A stretch of DNA of 64,000 bases from Streptomyces sp. CA-278952 (GTDB taxonomy: Bacteria > Actinomycetota > Actinomycetes > Streptomycetales > Streptomycetaceae). Where the stretch lies: assembly GCF_028747205.1 (NCBI RefSeq), contig NZ_CP112880.1, positions 6,541,001 to 6,605,000 on the forward strand. Reading direction: 5' to 3'. Below, piece by piece: positions 61,021 through 64,000 of the stretch. A program made the position numbers and the translations under genes. Every line of letters starts with the position of its first letter. Positions within the stretch are counted from its first letter, which is position 1. The notes beneath the pieces were generated by a model. That model did no database searches, was not told the origin of the DNA, and saw only the letters and a program-made list of their open reading frames with translations.

Positions 61021-61557
61021 CTAATCGCCGGAAGGAGCCTCGTACTCACCGATCAGCTGAGCACGCCCCAGTGTGTGGAACCGAAGATTGAATCCGGCCA
61101 CCGCGGGAGACGCGTCGCTGTCGATCCCGAGCTTCTCGGTGTCCACCGCGTACACGGTGAACACATAGCGGTGGTTCTCCCCGGGCGGCGGCGCGGCGCC
61201 CCCGAACTCCTTGCTGCCGTAGTCGTTACGGACCTGGACGGCCCCTTCGGGCAGCCCCTCGAACTTTCCGCTGCCCGCACCGGCCGGAAGCTCCGTCACC
61301 GAGGCCGGGACATCGAAGAGCACCCAGTGCCAGAACCCGCTGCCCGTCGGGGCGTCCGGGTCGAAGCACGTCACGGCGAAACTCTTGGTCCCCTCGGGGA
61401 AACCCTCCCACCGCAGCTGCGGCGAAGTGTTCCCACCCGCAAGCACCTGGGCATCGCCCAACACGGCCCCCGGCGCCAGATCGTCGCTCACCACGGTGAA
61501 CGCCACGACCTCCGGATGGAAGTCGTGCGGCAGCGGGGCCCTCTTCGGCTCGGTCAC
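61021..61557 (-). CDS. YbhB/YbcL family (PEBP-like) protein
   Basis: A 178-residue phosphatidylethanolamine-binding-protein fold. Conserved segments are [20 protein letters not shown] (about 39-58), [20 protein letters not shown] (about 63-82) containing the ligand-site DPDAP and His, and [20 protein letters not shown] (about 112-131). Bacterial homologues have unclear roles; some inhibit proteases or kinases. GTG 61557 follows GGAGAGG. An intrinsic terminator with T tract ends the transcript. It is monocistronic. Confidence 0.9.
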   Translation of the reverse strand: MTEPKRAPLPHDFHPEVVAFTVVSDDLAPGAVLGDAQVLAGGNTSPQLRWEGFPEGTKSFAVTCFDPDAPTGSGFWHWVLFDVPASVTELPAGAGSGKFEGLPEGAVQVRNDYGSKEFGGAAPPPGENHRYVFTVYAVDTEKLGIDSDASPAVAGFNLRFHTLGRAQLIGEYEAPSGD

Positions 61558-61622
61558 GTCTCGCACCTCTCCTGATCGGTTCGTCTGCCTTCCCACCCGA
61601 CCTTAGGGGGCGGTGCCGTCCT

Positions 61623-62405
61623 CTAGCTCCAGTTGCGCTGTCCGCCGACCTGGGCGAGCCACTGGTTGAGGTAGGCGGCCCAGTCGGTCTGCCGGTAGTC
61701 CTGCAGCCCCACCTTGAACGCGCGGTAGGAGTCGCTGCCCTCGCTGAACAGCCCCGGCTTCTTGTCCATCTCCAGGATGACGTCCATCTCGCGGTCGTCG
61801 GCGACGAACGTCAGCTCCACCTGGTTCAGACCGCGGTACTGCGTCGGCGGGACGAACTCGATCTCCTGGTAGAACGGCAGCCGCTGACGCGTACCGCGGA
61901 TGTGACCGCGCTCCATGTCCGCGCTGCGGAAGCCGAAGCCCAGCTGCCGGAAGGCGTCCAGGATGGCCTCCTGCGCCGGCAGCGGGTGAACGTTGATCGG
62001 GTCCAGGTCACCGGAGTCCAGCGCGCGGGCGATCTCCAGCTCGGTGGTCACCCCGATGTTCATCCCGCGCAGCTGCTGGCCGCCGAACATGGTGATCGGC
62101 GTCTCCCACGGGATCTCCAGGCCGAACGGCACCACGTGCACCGCACCCGCCTGCACCTCGAAGGCGCCCCCGAGGCTCTGCTTGGTGAACTCGATGTCCT
62201 GCTTGGTCTCCTGGTCCCCGCCCTCGACCTCGACCCGCGCCTGGAGGCCGACGGAGAGCCCCTCGATCTGCTGGGCGACCGAACCGCCCTGGATGCGCAC
62301 CTCGCCCTGGACGACCCCACCGGGGACGACGTTCACCTCGGTGAGCTCGGTCTCCACCGAGGCACCGCCGGCACCCATGCTCGCGAGCAGCCGCTTGAAG
62401 CCCAT
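61623..62405 (-). CDS. Sporulation-control protein Spo0M family
   Basis: A 260-residue arrestin-like protein. The beginning MGFKRLLASMGAGGASVETE is typical, followed by beta-rich sequence (VVPGGVVQGEVRIQGGSVAQ; VEVEGGDQETKQDIEFTKQS). The second half has HVVPFGLEIPWETPITMFGG and ALDSGDLDPINVHPLPAQEA. In Bacillus, Spo0M influences entry into sporulation; in Streptomyces the function is not clear to me. ATG 62405 has AAGGAG upstream. It is monocistronic. Confidence 0.9.
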   Translation of the reverse strand: MGFKRLLASMGAGGASVETELTEVNVVPGGVVQGEVRIQGGSVAQQIEGLSVGLQARVEVEGGDQETKQDIEFTKQSLGGAFEVQAGAVHVVPFGLEIPWETPITMFGGQQLRGMNIGVTTELEIARALDSGDLDPINVHPLPAQEAILDAFRQLGFGFRSADMERGHIRGTRQRLPFYQEIEFVPPTQYRGLNQVELTFVADDREMDVILEMDKKPGLFSEGSDSYRAFKVGLQDYRQTDWAAYLNQWLAQVGGQRNWS

Positions 62406-62478
62406 AGTCACTCCTTCTAGGTTCTGACCCCTACATACGCGCCACGACGGTAGCCGGTTCCCTTCCGCGCGATCCCAG

Positions 62479-62484
62479 TACCCT
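62479..62484 (+). promoter_or_regulatory. -10 hexamer taccct before the 3-methyladenine glycosylase gene
   Basis: Eight bases separate taccct from ATG 62493 and no ribosome binding site is seen. Confidence 0.45.
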
Positions 62485-62492
62485 CGGTCGCC

Positions 62493-63167
62493 ATGACCAA
62501 GACCCCGGACCGCGCCCCACTGACACGAGAGTTCTTCGACCGCTCCGTACTGGAAGTGGCCCCCGACCTGCTGGGCCGCACGCTCGTCCGCCGCAGCGCG
62601 GCGGGGACGATCGAGCTGCGCCTGACCGAGGTGGAGGCATACGCGGGCGAGGTCGACCCCGGATCGCACGCCTTCCGGGGCCGCACCGCGCGCAACAGCG
62701 TGATGTTCGGTCCGCCCGGTCACACATACGTCTACTTCACGTACGGGATGTGGCACTGCCTCAACCTGGTCTGCGGCCCGGAAGGCCGGGCGAGCGGGGT
62801 TCTCCTCCGGGCGGGCGAGATCAACGTCGGCGCCGCCCTGGCCCGCGACCGACGTGTCTCGGCCCGCAATGACAAGGAACTGGCCAAAGGCCCGGCCAGG
62901 CTCGCCACCGCCCTCGATGTCGACCGAGCCCTGGACGGCAGCGATCTCTTCGGCGGCCCCGCCCCGGCCCTGTCCGTACTGCACGGCACCCCGCCGCCGC
63001 GCGCCCTCGTACGCAGCGGCCCCCGCACAGGGGTGGGCGGCGACGGCGCCCACCAGCCGTGGCGCTTCTGGATCGAGGGAGACCCCACGGTGAGCCCGTA
63101 CCGCGCCCACGCACCGCGCCGCCGACCGAGCAGCAAGGCACTTGACGTCTCCTCGGAAGACGCCTAA
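62493..63167 (+). CDS. DNA-3-methyladenine glycosylase (AAG/MPG family)
   Basis: Base-excision repair enzyme removing alkylated purines. 224 residues, about the usual size. The family motifs [20 protein letters not shown] (about 10-29) and [16 protein letters not shown] are seen; here the text reads [20 protein letters not shown] (about 45-64), with the catalytic Glu. [20 protein letters not shown] (about 76-95) is the substrate-pocket segment. The end is basic and rich in Pro/Arg. The final codons contain the first rRNA promoter (63142-63170). Confidence 0.93.
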   Translation: MTKTPDRAPLTREFFDRSVLEVAPDLLGRTLVRRSAAGTIELRLTEVEAYAGEVDPGSHAFRGRTARNSVMFGPPGHTYVYFTYGMWHCLNLVCGPEGRASGVLLRAGEINVGAALARDRRVSARNDKELAKGPARLATALDVDRALDGSDLFGGPAPALSVLHGTPPPRALVRSGPRTGVGGDGAHQPWRFWIEGDPTVSPYRAHAPRRRPSSKALDVSSEDA

Positions 63168-63170
63168 TGT
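63142..63170 (+). promoter_or_regulatory. rRNA operon promoter P1 (ttgacg-17-taatgt)
   Basis: Near-consensus -35 ttgacg (63142-63147) and -10 taatgt (63165-63170) are 17 bases apart. The promoter overlaps the last 26 bases of the glycosylase gene and lies about 690 bases upstream of 16S rRNA, as in Streptomyces rrn operons with several promoters. Confidence 0.85.
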
Positions 63171-63834
63171 AGTCCGAGCCGCTTGACACGGGTACAGCTC
63201 TTGGCACAGTCCATCGGACCGGACCGAGCCACTCGAAGCGGCCAAACCACTACCTACGACTCACCCTGGCGGGTGCGAATTCGGCATGCCCGTATTCGCT
63301 CTATCGACTCGATTATGAGTTGCCAAGAGGATCGGCTAACGTAGTGAACACGCCGAAAGGCAAGGCCACTCCGCAGGCCACCAGAAATCGAATTCGGACC
63401 GGAAACGGAACGAAAAAGAGTCTGGTAAAGTCGGACTCGCCGGAAAGGGAAAGCGCGAGAGCGAAGGACCTGGAAAGCGAGATGCGAGACCCGCTTCGAC
63501 CGGGAATCGGACACGAAAGAGTCTGATAGAGTCGGAAACGCAAGACAGCAAGACAAAGAAGTAAACGAAGGGAAGCGCCCGGAGGGCCCCGGTGAAACGG
63601 GACCGAAGGAAGCGTCCGTTCCTTGAGAACTCAACAGCGTGCCAAAAGTCAACGCCAGATATGTTGATACCCCGGCCTGCTTCGGCAGGTTGGTGGTTCC
63701 TTTGAAAGTCCTGTCGTTCCGCTCCTTGTGGGTGGCGGCAGGCAATTACACAGCGAGGACGCTGAGAACAACGGGTCTTATTCCGACCGGTTGTTCCGCT
63801 CTCGTGATGTGTGCACCCGATTACGGGTAAACAT
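63168..63834 (+). other. rRNA operon leader with multiple promoters and processing signals
   Basis: A 667-base region of lower G+C and no coding capacity I accept. After P1 there are a ttgaca (63183-63188) with a weak -10 (cacagt) 16 bases later, a taacgt hexamer (63337-63342), and two related promoter-like units (63410-63435, 63513-63536). The stretch 63620-63700 (ttgagaactcaacagcgtgc, then agatatgttgatacccc) matches the conserved leader preceding actinomycete 16S genes, with a cctgc-ttcg-gcagg hairpin (63677-63690) and a likely antiterminator region. Processing sites are expected near 63650-63830. Confidence 0.75.
63410..63536 (+). repeat. Duplicated promoter-like unit in the rRNA leader
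   Basis: acgaaaaagagtctggtaaa (63410-63429) then gtcgga, and acgaaagagtctgatagagt (63513-63532) then cgga, share most positions. Each carries a TAnnGT hexamer (taaagt 63426-63431, tagagt 63527-63532). Confidence 0.65.
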
Positions 63835-64000
63835 TCACGGAGAGTTTGATCCTGGCTCAGGACGAACGCTGGCGGCGTGCTTAACACATGCAAGTCGAAC
63901 GATGAAGCCTTTCGGGGTGGATTAGTGGCGAACGGGTGAGTAACACGTGGGCAATCTGCCCTTCACTCTGGGACAAGCCCTGGAAACGGGGTCTAATACC
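63835..64000 (+). rRNA. 16S ribosomal RNA, 5' end (runs off right edge)
   Basis: The mature 5' region tcacggagagtttgatcctg, then gctcaggacgaacgctggcg, is the universal bacterial 16S start, followed by the actinomycete variant aacacatgcaagtcgaacga. The first 166 or so bases are visible. The exact 5' end (63834-63836) is inferred by aligning the gagtttgatc core to E. coli numbering. Confidence 0.97.

Noticed and set aside
63254..63893. ORFs on the minus strand in the rRNA leader
   Set aside because: The region carries conserved rRNA promoters and the 16S start; the translated products have no coding signature.

Overview
The window is a 64 kb chromosomal segment of a Streptomyces. The evidence is very high G+C with strong third-position bias, GTG and TTG starts, a chaplin gene (chpE), the small actinomycete nucleoid protein gene gbn, a PiT phosphate carrier behind a PHO box, a Spo0M-type sporulation protein and a 16S rRNA gene at the right edge. 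Gene content and order resemble, from memory, the S. coelicolor region running from the cobalamin genes (about SCO185x) through pitH2, gbn, fabG-fabI and chpE to an rRNA operon. It looks like ordinary core chromosome. I see no prophage, insertion sequence, CRISPR array or tRNA gene.

Layout. 1-6.1 kb (minus strand): cobalamin operon cobD, cobQ, a D/I-type chelatase, cobO and a truncated cobB, headed by a cobalamin riboswitch and a 26-codon ORF in frame with cobD. 6.1-7.8 kb: pitH2 plus a small membrane protein under a PHO box. 8-18 kb (mostly plus): aldolase, alpha/beta hydrolase, an unknown 474-residue protein, an ABC-F ATPase with a seven-codon leader ORF, gbn, an enoyl-CoA hydratase, and an Asp23/AmaP-type envelope cluster. 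18-26 kb (minus): SDR, GH15, SURF1, zinc protein, DEDDh exonuclease with BRCT, and a 1029-residue NACHT-LRR NTPase. 26-36 kb: sterol-desaturase-like enzyme, lysoplasmalogenase-like protein, alcohol dehydrogenase, subtilase, DUF485/acetate symporter pair, moaA, small membrane proteins and tyrS. 36-47 kb: TldD/PmbA pair, fabG-fabI, a FadR-type regulator divergent from an MFS carrier, SixA-like phosphatase and serB. 47-57 kb: FHA-ABC transporter, SLT-family protein, a QueA-like enzyme carrying an 11-copy decapeptide repeat, GAF kinase/response regulator pair, and chpE. 57-64 kb: ABC ATPase, NfeD-SPFH pair, TSUP carrier, HNH protein, YbhB-like protein, Spo0M, 3-methyladenine glycosylase, then the rRNA promoter region and the start of 16S rRNA.

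Functional links. The cobalamin genes are translationally overlapped and share B12 control. The fabG-fabI pair performs both reductive steps of type II fatty acid elongation. The five plus-strand genes at 15.7-18.0 kb overlap start to stop and probably build one membrane-anchored complex. NfeD and SPFH proteins are typical partners in membrane microdomains. The kinase and regulator overlap and should form a two-component system.

An unusual feature is how many genes begin 6 to 8 bases after a TAnnnT hexamer with no Shine-Dalgarno sequence, which suggests leaderless mRNAs; I used this to choose several starts. Many convergent gene ends carry perfect GC-rich hairpins.
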